9,471 nt of DNA from JBDTMC01 sp039934475 (GTDB lineage Bacteria > Acidobacteriota > Terriglobia > Bryobacterales > Bryobacteraceae): positions 1-9,471 of the forward strand of contig JBDTMC010000302.1 in the NCBI GenBank assembly GCA_039934475.1. Reading direction: 5' to 3'. The notes under the pieces were generated by a model. That model was not told where the DNA came from. It saw only the letters and a list, made by a program, of their open reading frames with translations, and made no database searches. Position 1 is the first letter of the stretch; each line of letters opens with the position of its first letter. The position numbers and the translations under genes are program-made. Shown here one piece after another: positions 1-6,521 of this stretch.

Positions 1-66
1 CAAGGGAGGAAATTCGTGCCTGTACCAATTTTTCCGGCACACGGCGTTGCACCACGGGCTGCTAGT

Positions 67-372
67 CTAGCCCACCGCGACCAACTCCGGGTCCAGGATC
101 AGAGCCAGTGATTTCGCGGCACTTCGTTCCGCCACTTGTCGCACAAATCCGTCTTTGTTGATGTGTCAATCAGATCACTCCACGGTCCTGCGGACGGCCA
201 TCGGCACCACTCTGATCTCTGGCATCGCCAGTATTTCCCGTACGTTCTTCGCCGGCAACGCGAACTCCTGCTTCTGGATCGCGAGGACCACCCACACGTC
301 CCGGTTCGAGCCCTGTACCGCCATTCGCACTCGGTCGAAACCGCCGCAAGGTTTAGGCGGATGCCTGCGCAC
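67..372 (-). pseudogene. Decayed CheW-like domain (chemotaxis coupling protein remnant)
   Basis: Read from a GTG at 372, the first 65 codons hold a stretch that looks like the opening of a CheW domain: VVLAIQKQEFALP, then VREILAMPEIRVVP. This corresponds to the CheW pattern of a beta strand, a (E/R)(Y/F)ALP turn and VREV..MPxI..VP. The frame then meets TGA at 175-177 and again at 166-168. The same frame continues as KDGFVRQVAERS and LALILDPELVAVG, ending at TAG (67-69), and LILDPEL resembles the last strand of CheW proteins. At 102 codons it is well short of a typical CheW (about 140-170 residues), so the middle of the domain seems to be missing. CheW proteins link chemoreceptors to the kinase CheA; this copy should not be functional. 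A weak GAGG lies about 10 nt before the GTG. A small dyad, GGGCT/AGCCC at 56-73, overlaps the final stop. The match is by eye, and a chance resemblance cannot be excluded. Confidence 0.42.
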
Positions 373-383
373 GATAGTAGTTC

Positions 384-397
384 CTCTACCGGTAGAG
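384..397. promoter_or_regulatory. Perfect 14-bp palindrome, likely PadR operator
   Basis: CTCTACCGGTAGAG is its own reverse complement. It is flanked by a further GTAG (377-380) and CTAC (400-403), which form an outer, one-base-offset repeat of the same half-site. It lies 16 bp before the padR start and just upstream of, or overlapping, the candidate promoter. PadR proteins are dimeric winged-helix repressors that commonly bind palindromes in their own promoters, so autorepression is the natural inference. The 5' end of the CheW-like remnant on the other strand lies just beyond it. Confidence 0.55.
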
Positions 398-400
398 TGC

Positions 401-406
401 TACACT
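401..406 (+). promoter_or_regulatory. Candidate -10 box for padR, possible leaderless start
   Basis: TACACT fits the conserved positions of a -10 hexamer (T, A and final T). Its expected transcription start, about 7 bases downstream, falls at or next to the padR ATG at 414. No Shine-Dalgarno sequence precedes that ATG, which agrees with a leaderless or nearly leaderless message. No good -35 hexamer is visible at 16-18 bp spacing. An alternative -10, TAGAGT at 394-399, would give a leader of only about 8 bases. Confidence 0.35.
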
Positions 407-413
407 GTGACCA

Positions 414-752
414 ATGGCCGCTGAACCAAGACAGGTAGACATCTTGCAGGGAACCCTGAACATGATGATCCTGCAAGTGCTCCAGCCGGGCGCCGCCAAC
501 GGCTATGAGATCGCTAAGGCCATCGAACACCGCTCCGACGACCTTCTCCAGGTAGAGCACGGTTCTCTCTATCCAGCCCTCCGCCGTCTGGAAGCCAAAG
601 GTTTCATCAAGGCAGCGTGGCAAATCTCCCAAAGTAATCGGCGCGCCCGCTACTACGCGCTCACGGCCGCCGGCAAGAAACAAGTCGCCATCGAACACTC
701 CCGCTGGCGCACCCTGGTGCAAGCCATCACCCGCGTCATGAAACCCGCGTAG
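414..752 (+). CDS. PadR-family transcriptional regulator (acidobacterial type)
   Basis: This 112-residue protein is a compact PadR winged-helix regulator. It opens with DILQGTLNMMILQVL (residues 9-23), followed by the helix GYEIAKAIEH and the recognition-helix stretch VEHGSLYPALRRLEAKGFI (47-65). The wing is RARYYALTAAGKKQV (77-91), and a short C-terminal helix (about 92-110) serves dimerisation. This is the short form that in Acidobacteriota sits directly before ADOP permease genes, as here, where only 6 bp separate the stop from the next ATG. The expected role is repression of its own operon through the palindrome at 384-397, probably relieved by a small ligand that the sequence does not reveal. 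The ATG at 414 is chosen because the family N-terminus begins there; it has no Shine-Dalgarno sequence. The family call is firm; target and signal are inferred. Confidence 0.93.
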   Translation: MAAEPRQVDILQGTLNMMILQVLQPGAANGYEIAKAIEHRSDDLLQVEHGSLYPALRRLEAKGFIKAAWQISQSNRRARYYALTAAGKKQVAIEHSRWRTLVQAITRVMKPA

Positions 753-758
753 GCAACC

Positions 759-3398
759 ATGCCCCGAAGAAATCCCAATCCGGATCCCCTCGACGAGGAA
801 CTGGAACACCACCTCGAAACCCTCATAGCGGAGCGCATCGCGCTCGGAGACACCGAAGAACAAGCCACCCGTTTCGCCCTCGCCAAGATCGGCAATCGCA
901 CCGCATTGAAAGAGACAGTGCACGAAATCAGCCGCCTTCATCTTCTCGAAGCGGCCACCCGTCACACGCGGTTCGCTTTCCGAACGCTGCTCCGAAAGAA
1001 GAGCGCCTATCTCTCCGCCGCCGGAATCCTCGCCCTCGGAATCGGGATGAGCGTCGCGATGTTCTCACTAGTCGACGCCGTTCTGCTCCGTCCCCTCCCG
1101 TTCCCTAACCAAAACGCCATCAGCGTCATCTGGAAAGCGGATCCGCTCACCGGCAGCCAGGTGGAAGAGCTTGCCTATCCGGAACTCCGTGACCTGCAGG
1201 AAAACGTTGGCGACTTCCAGTATGTCGCCATCATGCCGACCTCCCTCTACGGTTACGCCAGAACCTTGCAAATAGGCGGCCGCGACCCCGTCCAAATTGA
1301 AAGCACGCCAGTCTCGCACGACTTTTTTCGTGTCCTCGGTGTTGCCCCGATCTTAGGGCGCGACTTCAACGCCTCCGATGAGCACGTCGGCGCGCCACCG
1401 GTCGTCATCTTGTCTGATCGCGTATGGCGTGAGGAATTGGGTGCTGACGCCGGCATCGTCGGGCACATGCTTCGCCTCAACGGTCAGGGTCATACGGTCA
1501 TCGGCGTAATGGCGCCTGGCGTCGAATTCCCACGCGGAGCGGGCTTATGGGTGCCCCTCGGCGTCGATGCGGGCATCGTCGAGCACCGTGGCGCAACCTT
1601 CCTCCAAGCCATCGCCCGCGCCAGGCCCGGCACCCAGCCCGATCGAATCGCTGCGCAAGTGGATGCGCTCTTCCAGCGTCTGGCAGTGGACCATCCCGAC
1701 GTCTACACGCGCTCGCAGCGCGGAGTGGTGATGCCATTGGTGCAATACTGGACTGGCTCCGCGCGCCCCCATCTGTGGATCATGCTCGCCGCCTCCCTCC
1801 TCCTGCTAATTGCGTCCATGATTAGCGCCTGCAACCTCCTGTTGTCGCGCACGCTCTCACGCCGGTCTGAGATTGCAACTCGCCTCGCGCTCGGTGCGCG
1901 ACGCGGTCAAATTCTGGCCCAACTTGGAGCCGAAAGCGCGCTGGTCGCCATCTTCGCGGCCGCCGCGGGCTTGGGTGTTGCACAGCTCGTCACTCAATTC
2001 CTGGTTCAGATGGCGCCCGCGGATATCCCGCGCTTGGCGGAAGCAGCCCTCAATCTCAACAGCTTTTGCTTTGCCGCCGGCGCCGCGTCCCTGGCTGCGA
2101 TCGCGTGCACCGTCATACCCGGTTGGTCCGCTGCCAAAATGCACTTGGAGACAGCTCTCCGTGAGGGCGGCGTCAGGTTATCCTCGTCCCGTCACAGCGG
2201 GCGAACCAGAAACGTCTTCATACTCTCGCAAGCAGCCGTCACCGTAGTCATGCTCGTCATGGCATTACTGCTCTTAGTGAGTTACCGTTCCATGATGGCC
2301 GCCGACGTAGGCTTTGCCAATCGCGATGCGGTGTCGATGAATCTGCAACTGCGCGGTCCGGGCGTGCTTGCGGGCCGTGGCGTCAGCATCCAAACGCGGC
2401 GCGCGTTCTACCAGCGCTTACTCACCCGGCTCCGGGAATCACCGCGAGTCACCTCAGCCGCCGCCGTCCTCGTCAGGCCCTTGGAAGGACCAATCGGGTG
2501 GGACGTATCCTATGAGTTCGAATTCGAGGCCGGCACTAACAACCGCCGCGTGGCGCCGAAGACAAACTACGAAGTAGTAACACCGGACTACTTCAAAACC
2601 GTCGGTACGCCGCTACTCGAAGGCCGTGACTTTAGCCAGCATGATTCCGAGGACGGGGAACCGGTCGCCATCATCAGCCAGGCGCTCGCCCAGCGCATTC
2701 GCGCCGCGGGTTTCTTTCCGCTCGGTCATCGCATCCGCCTCGGCTCAAGTCCTCAAGGCGGCAAGAAGATCATCGGAGTCGCTGCCGACGCCCGTTACCG
2801 CAACATCACCCAAAAAGGCGCGGACATTTTCGTGCCCTCCGCGCAGGCCAATCCACCCACCAACTATGTCGTCATCCGGGGAACGCAATCGGCTCAGGAA
2901 CTCTCCGCCTTGGTGCGGCGACTCCTGAATGAGATCGATCCCACTCAAGCCATCGCCGGCGTGGCCACCATCGGCGAACTCATTGATCGCAACGCCGCGC
3001 GGCACCGCTTCAATATGATTCTGCTGCTTTGGTTCGCCATCTGTGCCGCCATCCTCGCTGCCACGGGCGTGTTCAGTGTCATCGCCGAATCGATGGCCGC
3101 GCGCGAGCGGGAAATCGCAATTCGCACGGCATTAGGTGCACAACGCCCTCGCCTGGTGCGCCAGATGGTAGCCCGCACTCTCGGTTTTGTCGTCATCGGA
3201 GAAGCGTTCGGCCTTTGTGCCGCAACCATTCTCGGCACGCTCGCCTCAGACTTACTCTACACAGTATCTCCGCGCGATCCCGTGATCCTCGCCACCGTCG
3301 GGGCCTTCCTCTTCGTTGTATCGTCGCTGGCAGCCTTCGCGCCGGCGTGGAGCGCGGCCGGCAGGATCGATGCGAAGTCTTCCCTGCGAGTAAGTTAA
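759..3398 (+). CDS. ADOP-type ABC transporter permease (MacB/FtsX-like, duplicated)
   Basis: This 879-residue inner-membrane protein has the ADOP layout. A charged cytoplasmic N-terminus (1-80, with DEELEHHLETLIAERIALG) is followed by eight predicted membrane segments at about 83-110, 338-362, 394-418, 433-457, 485-509, 751-776, 805-832 and 841-866. Two large extracytoplasmic MacB-type core domains lie at about 111-335 and 510-748. Each half carries the FtsX-family cytoplasmic motif: RRSEIATRLALGARRGQIL (368-386) and EREIAIRTALGAQRPRLV (783-800). The protein is therefore a tandem duplication of a four-segment MacB-like permease. MacB-type systems couple cytoplasmic ATP hydrolysis to movements of the periplasmic domain, moving substrates across the envelope without transporting through the membrane domain. 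No ATPase is encoded in this window, consistent with the 'orphan' label. A weak AGG (751-753) precedes the ATG, so coupling to padR is likely. Substrate unknown. Confidence 0.93.
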   Translation: MPRRNPNPDPLDEELEHHLETLIAERIALGDTEEQATRFALAKIGNRTALKETVHEISRLHLLEAATRHTRFAFRTLLRKKSAYLSAAGILALGIGMSVAMFSLVDAVLLRPLPFPNQNAISVIWKADPLTGSQVEELAYPELRDLQENVGDFQYVAIMPTSLYGYARTLQIGGRDPVQIESTPVSHDFFRVLGVAPILGRDFNASDEHVGAPPVVILSDRVWREELGADAGIVGHMLRLNGQGHTVIGVMAPGVEFPRGAGLWVPLGVDAGIVEHRGATFLQAIARARPGTQPDRIAAQVDALFQRLAVDHPDVYTRSQRGVVMPLVQYWTGSARPHLWIMLAASLLLLIASMISACNLLLSRTLSRRSEIATRLALGARRGQILAQLGAESALVAIFAAAAGLGVAQLVTQFLVQMAPADIPRLAEAALNLNSFCFAAGAASLAAIACTVIPGWSAAKMHLETALREGGVRLSSSRHSGRTRNVFILSQAAVTVVMLVMALLLLVSYRSMMAADVGFANRDAVSMNLQLRGPGVLAGRGVSIQTRRAFYQRLLTRLRESPRVTSAAAVLVRPLEGPIGWDVSYEFEFEAGTNNRRVAPKTNYEVVTPDYFKTVGTPLLEGRDFSQHDSEDGEPVAIISQALAQRIRAAGFFPLGHRIRLGSSPQGGKKIIGVAADARYRNITQKGADIFVPSAQANPPTNYVVIRGTQSAQELSALVRRLLNEIDPTQAIAGVATIGELIDRNAARHRFNMILLLWFAICAAILAATGVFSVIAESMAAREREIAIRTALGAQRPRLVRQMVARTLGFVVIGEAFGLCAATILGTLASDLLYTVSPRDPVILATVGAFLFVVSSLAAFAPAWSAAGRIDAKSSLRVS

Positions 3399-3403
3399 CT
3401 TAC
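3390..3403. repeat. 14-bp perfect palindrome spanning two convergent stop codons
   Basis: GTAAGTTAACTTAC is a perfect palindrome. It contains the TAA stop of the plus-strand permease (3396-3398) and, read on the other strand, the TAA stop of the methyltransferase (3400-3402), separated by one base. It is AT-rich with no loop and no T-tract, so it does not look like an intrinsic terminator. It may be only a by-product of two facing TAA codons, although symmetry beyond the stops extends it. No other terminator lies between these convergent genes. Confidence 0.6.
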
Positions 3404-4797
3404 AACCGCCGCGCCAAAATCGCGTAGTCCAACCCGTCGAAGAACGTCTTGCGGAACCCTTCCGGTAACTCGGCCAATGACGGCATCGAATCCACCGCTG
3501 CAGCCAGGCGCTCCACTCGAATCCCACCAAACCCCGCTTCTTCCAGATAGAACTCCATCAACGGAGAAGGCACCGGACGGTAGTGCGTCGGATCCAGGTA
3601 AAAGTGCGTCGCGAAGATCGCCAAACACTCTGGATTCGGAGTTTCAATCGCCAGCAACCCATCCCGCGACAACGCCTCGTGCGCCAGCGCGACAAACTCC
3701 GCTAACCGCCCCGGAGGCAAATGCTCCACCACCTGCGAACAGAAGATTCCATCCAGCGAACCAGGCGCAGCGTCCCGCAGATACGCATACAGGTCCGCCG
3801 TCTCGGCCGCCAATCCCTTGGCCCGGCACAGATTCACAGACTCCGCGCTCAAGTCGATCCCACGCGCCTCCACACCCTTCTCCCGCATGAGTTCCAGGAA
3901 CTCGCCTCGCCCGCACCCAATGTCCAGTACCGCGGTTCGTCCGGCAAAATGCGGGACATAGAACTCCAACCCGCGCCGCACATACTCCTCTGATCCACGA
4001 AACCGTTGCGCAAACCGCAGGTAGTCGAAGTCCATTACCGGCTCGCTCGGCGCTACCTCCGTGGGCGTAGGCGGCGCCGCCAGCATTGCCGTCATCCTCT
4101 GGCGCACCGTTCGTAATTCCTGATGAATCAGCCGGTCATACTCCATCCGGCCCTTCTCCAGATCCGACCACAGTGACCGCTGGACCTCGTGTGTCCGCCG
4201 GTCCAACTCTGCTTCATACGCCCCATGCTGCTGCCGCACGCCATCGCGAAAGTTGGCTTCCATCATGGAAGCCCGGTGGTGAAACCCAGCCTGCAAATCC
4301 GCCACTGACCGCAGAAACTGCACTTCATTGAGCGTCAGCTTCTCCTCCCAATCCACCCGCCAGTGCGACCAGTGCGTCCGGATGTCCTTCCACTCCTCCG
4401 CCTCGGCTAACAGCTTCGCCTGCGTGTCGGTTATCGTGTCCAGCGCTCGCCCCGTCTCCTCCAGCGCCCGCCGCGTCTCCTGCAGCGCCTCCAGCAGAGT
4501 CTCCACGCATTCCAGCGCGGCGCGATTGAATTCCACTTGGTCGCGCACGAACCAGTTCAATGACCGTCCCACGGCTCTCTTCACGCTTTGGATGAGGTCA
4601 TTCACCAATCCAGGCGGTCGCGGATTCACGCTCCCGATCGCCGCTACTTTTGCCTGCGCCGCATCGCGCGCATGCACAATCGGCATCAGATCCGGCAGCG
4701 GCACTCCCCCGGCGTCACCCGTCGCGTAGCGGGCGCGCACCCGGTCTCGCACCTCTTGAATAATCGCCGTGAGCTCCGCCGTCTTCAAATCGCTCAT
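3400..4797 (-). CDS. SAM-dependent methyltransferase with N-terminal coiled coil (WbdD-like)
   Basis: This 465-residue protein has two parts. The N-terminal half (about 1-240) is helical and charged, with a probable coiled coil from about 88 to 235. It includes NWFVRDQVEFN (81-91), a segment typical of polysaccharide-modifying methyltransferases and glycosyltransferases. A proline-rich linker (241-253) leads to a class I Rossmann methyltransferase. FRGSEEYVRRGLEFYVPHF (266-284) precedes the SAM-binding motif LDIGCGRGEF (291-300), the acidic residue is D315 in GIDLS, and VVEHLP (356-361), IETPNPE (384-390) and HYRPVP (405-410) follow. This block resembles WbdD-type O-antigen chain-terminating methyltransferases, so methylation of a surface glycan is the best guess; the acceptor is not shown. 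There is no signal peptide or membrane segment. The ATG overlaps the queF stop (ATGA, 4794-4797), implying coupled translation. The fold is certain, the substrate is not. Confidence 0.85.
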   Translation of the reverse strand: MSDLKTAELTAIIQEVRDRVRARYATGDAGGVPLPDLMPIVHARDAAQAKVAAIGSVNPRPPGLVNDLIQSVKRAVGRSLNWFVRDQVEFNRAALECVETLLEALQETRRALEETGRALDTITDTQAKLLAEAEEWKDIRTHWSHWRVDWEEKLTLNEVQFLRSVADLQAGFHHRASMMEANFRDGVRQQHGAYEAELDRRTHEVQRSLWSDLEKGRMEYDRLIHQELRTVRQRMTAMLAAPPTPTEVAPSEPVMDFDYLRFAQRFRGSEEYVRRGLEFYVPHFAGRTAVLDIGCGRGEFLELMREKGVEARGIDLSAESVNLCRAKGLAAETADLYAYLRDAAPGSLDGIFCSQVVEHLPPGRLAEFVALAHEALSRDGLLAIETPNPECLAIFATHFYLDPTHYRPVPSPLMEFYLEEAGFGGIRVERLAAAVDSMPSLAELPEGFRKTFFDGLDYAILARRL

Positions 4798-5195
4798 TTC
4801 TTCTTCCGCTCAAACCTCGCCGTAATCTTCGAAAAGACGCCTCCACGCGGCGTGAAGTCGCCCACCACCACAGCCGAACGCGGATCGCACGCCTTCACAA
4901 TATCCCGCAAAAACCGGTTCACCACATTCTCCTGAAAAATCCCCAGGTTGCGGTATTCAATCATGTACATCTTCAACGACTTCAACTCCAGGCATGTCCG
5001 ATCCGGAACATACCGCAGAGTGATCGTGCCATGGTCGGGCAATCCCGTTCGAGGGCACACCGAAGTGAATTCCGGCATCGCAATCTCTATCTCATAAGGC
5101 TCCCGATACTGATTCGGCCAGACCTCAATCTCCGGCAGCGGAGCGTCCACACCCAAATGGGCGTGCTCGTCCGTATACTCTTTGCGTTTCGCCAT
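4794..5195 (-). CDS. queF: NADPH-dependent 7-cyano-7-deazaguanine (preQ0) reductase QueF
   Basis: QueF reduces preQ0 to preQ1 with NADPH in the cytoplasm, the last step before base insertion into tRNA for queuosine. The protein has 133 residues and is the short single-domain (type I, T-fold) form. The active-site segment is PEFTSVCPRTGLPDHG, with the nucleophile C47 and general acid D54. The family signature ELKSLKMY (70-77) and the substrate-binding E89 in GIFQEN are present, and FTPRGG (114-119) closes the fold. The residue before E89 is Gln, where Bacillus subtilis QueF has His (FHE). The ATG at 5195 is preferred over an upstream extension to 5387, because the family N-terminus fits and the start overlaps the preceding gene's TAA (TAATG). 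Its stop overlaps the methyltransferase start (ATGA). No preQ1 riboswitch can lie directly in front, and no other que genes are in the window. Confidence 0.95.
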   Translation of the reverse strand: MAKRKEYTDEHAHLGVDAPLPEIEVWPNQYREPYEIEIAMPEFTSVCPRTGLPDHGTITLRYVPDRTCLELKSLKMYMIEYRNLGIFQENVVNRFLRDIVKACDPRSAVVVGDFTPRGGVFSKITARFERKKK

Positions 5196-6430
5196 TACTC
5201 TTTCACCAGTGTTCTTCGCAGGAGGTCCAAAAATAGCCCCACGTCTGTCACCACGCCCACGGCCTGCCCCGTACCCCGATCGCTTACCTTCGTCGCCACC
5301 GCCGGGTTGATATCCACGCACACGATCTTCACCCAGCTCGGCAGCATATTCCCTGTCGCGATCGAATGCAGCATCGAACCCAAACACAACACCAGCCCCG
5401 CGCCCTTCAAATGCGTCGCATAAGCATCCTGCGCCTCGTTCATGTCCGTAATTGTGTCCGGCAGCGGACCGTCATCGCGCAAACTCCCCGCCAACACAAA
5501 GGGCACATGCGCCTTCACGCACTCATACATAATTCCCGTAGTCAGCCGCCCCTTCGCCACCGCCTCCGGAATACTGCCCGCGTGGTAAATCGCATTGATG
5601 GCCCGCATGTGGTTGCGGTGGCCGTGTTCTTCCTGCCGCCCGTCTTGTTGCCTGATACCCAGTGAAGTCCCCAGCAGGGCGCATTCGATGTCATGTACTC
5701 CCAGCGCATTCCCCGCCAGCAGCGCGTCTACATAACCCAACCGGATCAACGCCGCCAAACTTGTCGCTCCGCCCGTATGCACCACCACCGGACCCGCCAC
5801 CACCACCACCTTCAGCCCGTTCGCTTTGGTATGTTCCACCAGCGCCGCCGTTTGCCGCACTGAGGTTTCCACCTGCCGCTCCGACGAAATCCCATTCGAC
5901 ATAAACGCGAACGACAACCGGTCGCGCTCTTTCGCCTCCGGAACCACGCGAATCCCCCGCATCCCGTACACAACGCGGTCCCCGGCCCGAATATCACGCA
6001 GTCGCCGGCAGAAGGCCTCACCGCCCTCAACCACCACCAGCGCGTCCATCCTCTGGTTCTTCACTTCCACCCACGCACTGTTGTGCCGCACCAACGTGCG
6101 GTGATTCGTTGTCGAGTAGAAATCCTCCGGCGCGCAGCGGTCCTTCTCCACGGTCCGCAAGTCGGCATCACCCGTATCCACCAGGGAGCAGCCCAGGCCC
6201 AGCAACTGCGCCAGCATCTGCTCCATCTGCTCTTGCGATTGCGTCTCCACCTTCAGCCGTAAATGAGAAGGTTCACTGTTCGTGCGCCCAATCTGGAACT
6301 TCTCTACTTCGAACCGGCCGCCATACTCCACCACGGTGTCGAAGATCCGCTCCATCACCTGCGAATCAATCAGGTGACCTTCCGCCTCCACAACTTCTTG
6401 TAGAGGAACGTGCTTTGTTGTTGAGTCCAT
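5195..6430 (-). CDS. TIGR00300/LOR-SDH family protein, probable ornithine cyclodeaminase
   Basis: This 411-residue protein belongs to the family named for the LOR/SDH conserved region, which forms the C-terminal part of cyanobacterial ArgZ/AgrE. Relatives there and in Methanococcus have been described as ornithine cyclodeaminases, making proline and ammonia from ornithine. The N-terminal part (about 1-105) carries GRFEVEKFQIGRTNSEPSHL (38-57). The middle has FYSTTNHRTLVRHNSAWVEV (104-123). The C-terminal half looks like a deoxyhypusine synthase-like nucleotide-binding fold: HTGGATSLAALIRLGYVDAL (218-237), AGNALGVHDIE (239-249), LAGSLRDDGPLPD (313-325) and the late strand VCVDINP (370-376). 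An older bifunctional lysine-degradation label should be avoided, because no LOR or SDH catalytic domain is attached. The ATG at 6430 is favoured by GGGGA at 6437-6441; a longer reading to 6586 would run into the preceding gene. The stop overlaps queF by one base. The family is clear; activity is inferred from relatives. Confidence 0.85.
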   Translation of the reverse strand: MDSTTKHVPLQEVVEAEGHLIDSQVMERIFDTVVEYGGRFEVEKFQIGRTNSEPSHLRLKVETQSQEQMEQMLAQLLGLGCSLVDTGDADLRTVEKDRCAPEDFYSTTNHRTLVRHNSAWVEVKNQRMDALVVVEGGEAFCRRLRDIRAGDRVVYGMRGIRVVPEAKERDRLSFAFMSNGISSERQVETSVRQTAALVEHTKANGLKVVVVAGPVVVHTGGATSLAALIRLGYVDALLAGNALGVHDIECALLGTSLGIRQQDGRQEEHGHRNHMRAINAIYHAGSIPEAVAKGRLTTGIMYECVKAHVPFVLAGSLRDDGPLPDTITDMNEAQDAYATHLKGAGLVLCLGSMLHSIATGNMLPSWVKIVCVDINPAVATKVSDRGTGQAVGVVTDVGLFLDLLRRTLVKE

Positions 6431-6436
6431 TGTCTT

Positions 6437-6441
6437 TCCCC
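6437..6441 (-). promoter_or_regulatory. Ribosome binding site deciding the start of the TIGR00300 gene
   Basis: On the minus strand GGGGA lies 6 bases before the ATG at 6430, the spacing expected for translation initiation. This supports 6430 over upstream in-frame starts. The 91-bp gap back to the dehydratase stop shows no convincing promoter or terminator hairpin, so read-through from the upstream gene is likely. Confidence 0.6.
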
Positions 6442-6521
6442 AGGATATCGTGGCGCGGGCTTCCAGACCTGCCGCACCCGTGCCAGAACAAAGCAAGCGA
6501 AGAACTATCCGCGGAGTAAGC

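Noticed and set aside
16..111. A 31-codon plus-strand frame with GGGAGGA before a GTG.
   Set aside because: The binding site looks good, but the peptide is unremarkable, ends at once, and is antisense to the CheW-like remnant; one good purine run is not enough support.
99..965. A 288-codon open frame on the minus strand.
   Set aside because: It runs antisense across all of padR and into the permease gene, has low-complexity Arg/Ser/Cys stretches near its end, and shows no family motif; the plus-strand genes explain the region.
4794..5260. A preQ1 riboswitch in front of queF.
   Set aside because: queF starts inside the stop codon of the preceding gene and there is no untranslated leader to hold one.
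5196..5387. Longer N-terminus for QueF (64 extra residues).
   Set aside because: It would overlap almost 200 bases of the preceding gene and gives a Gly/Arg-rich sequence with no QueF similarity; the TAATG start is the natural one.
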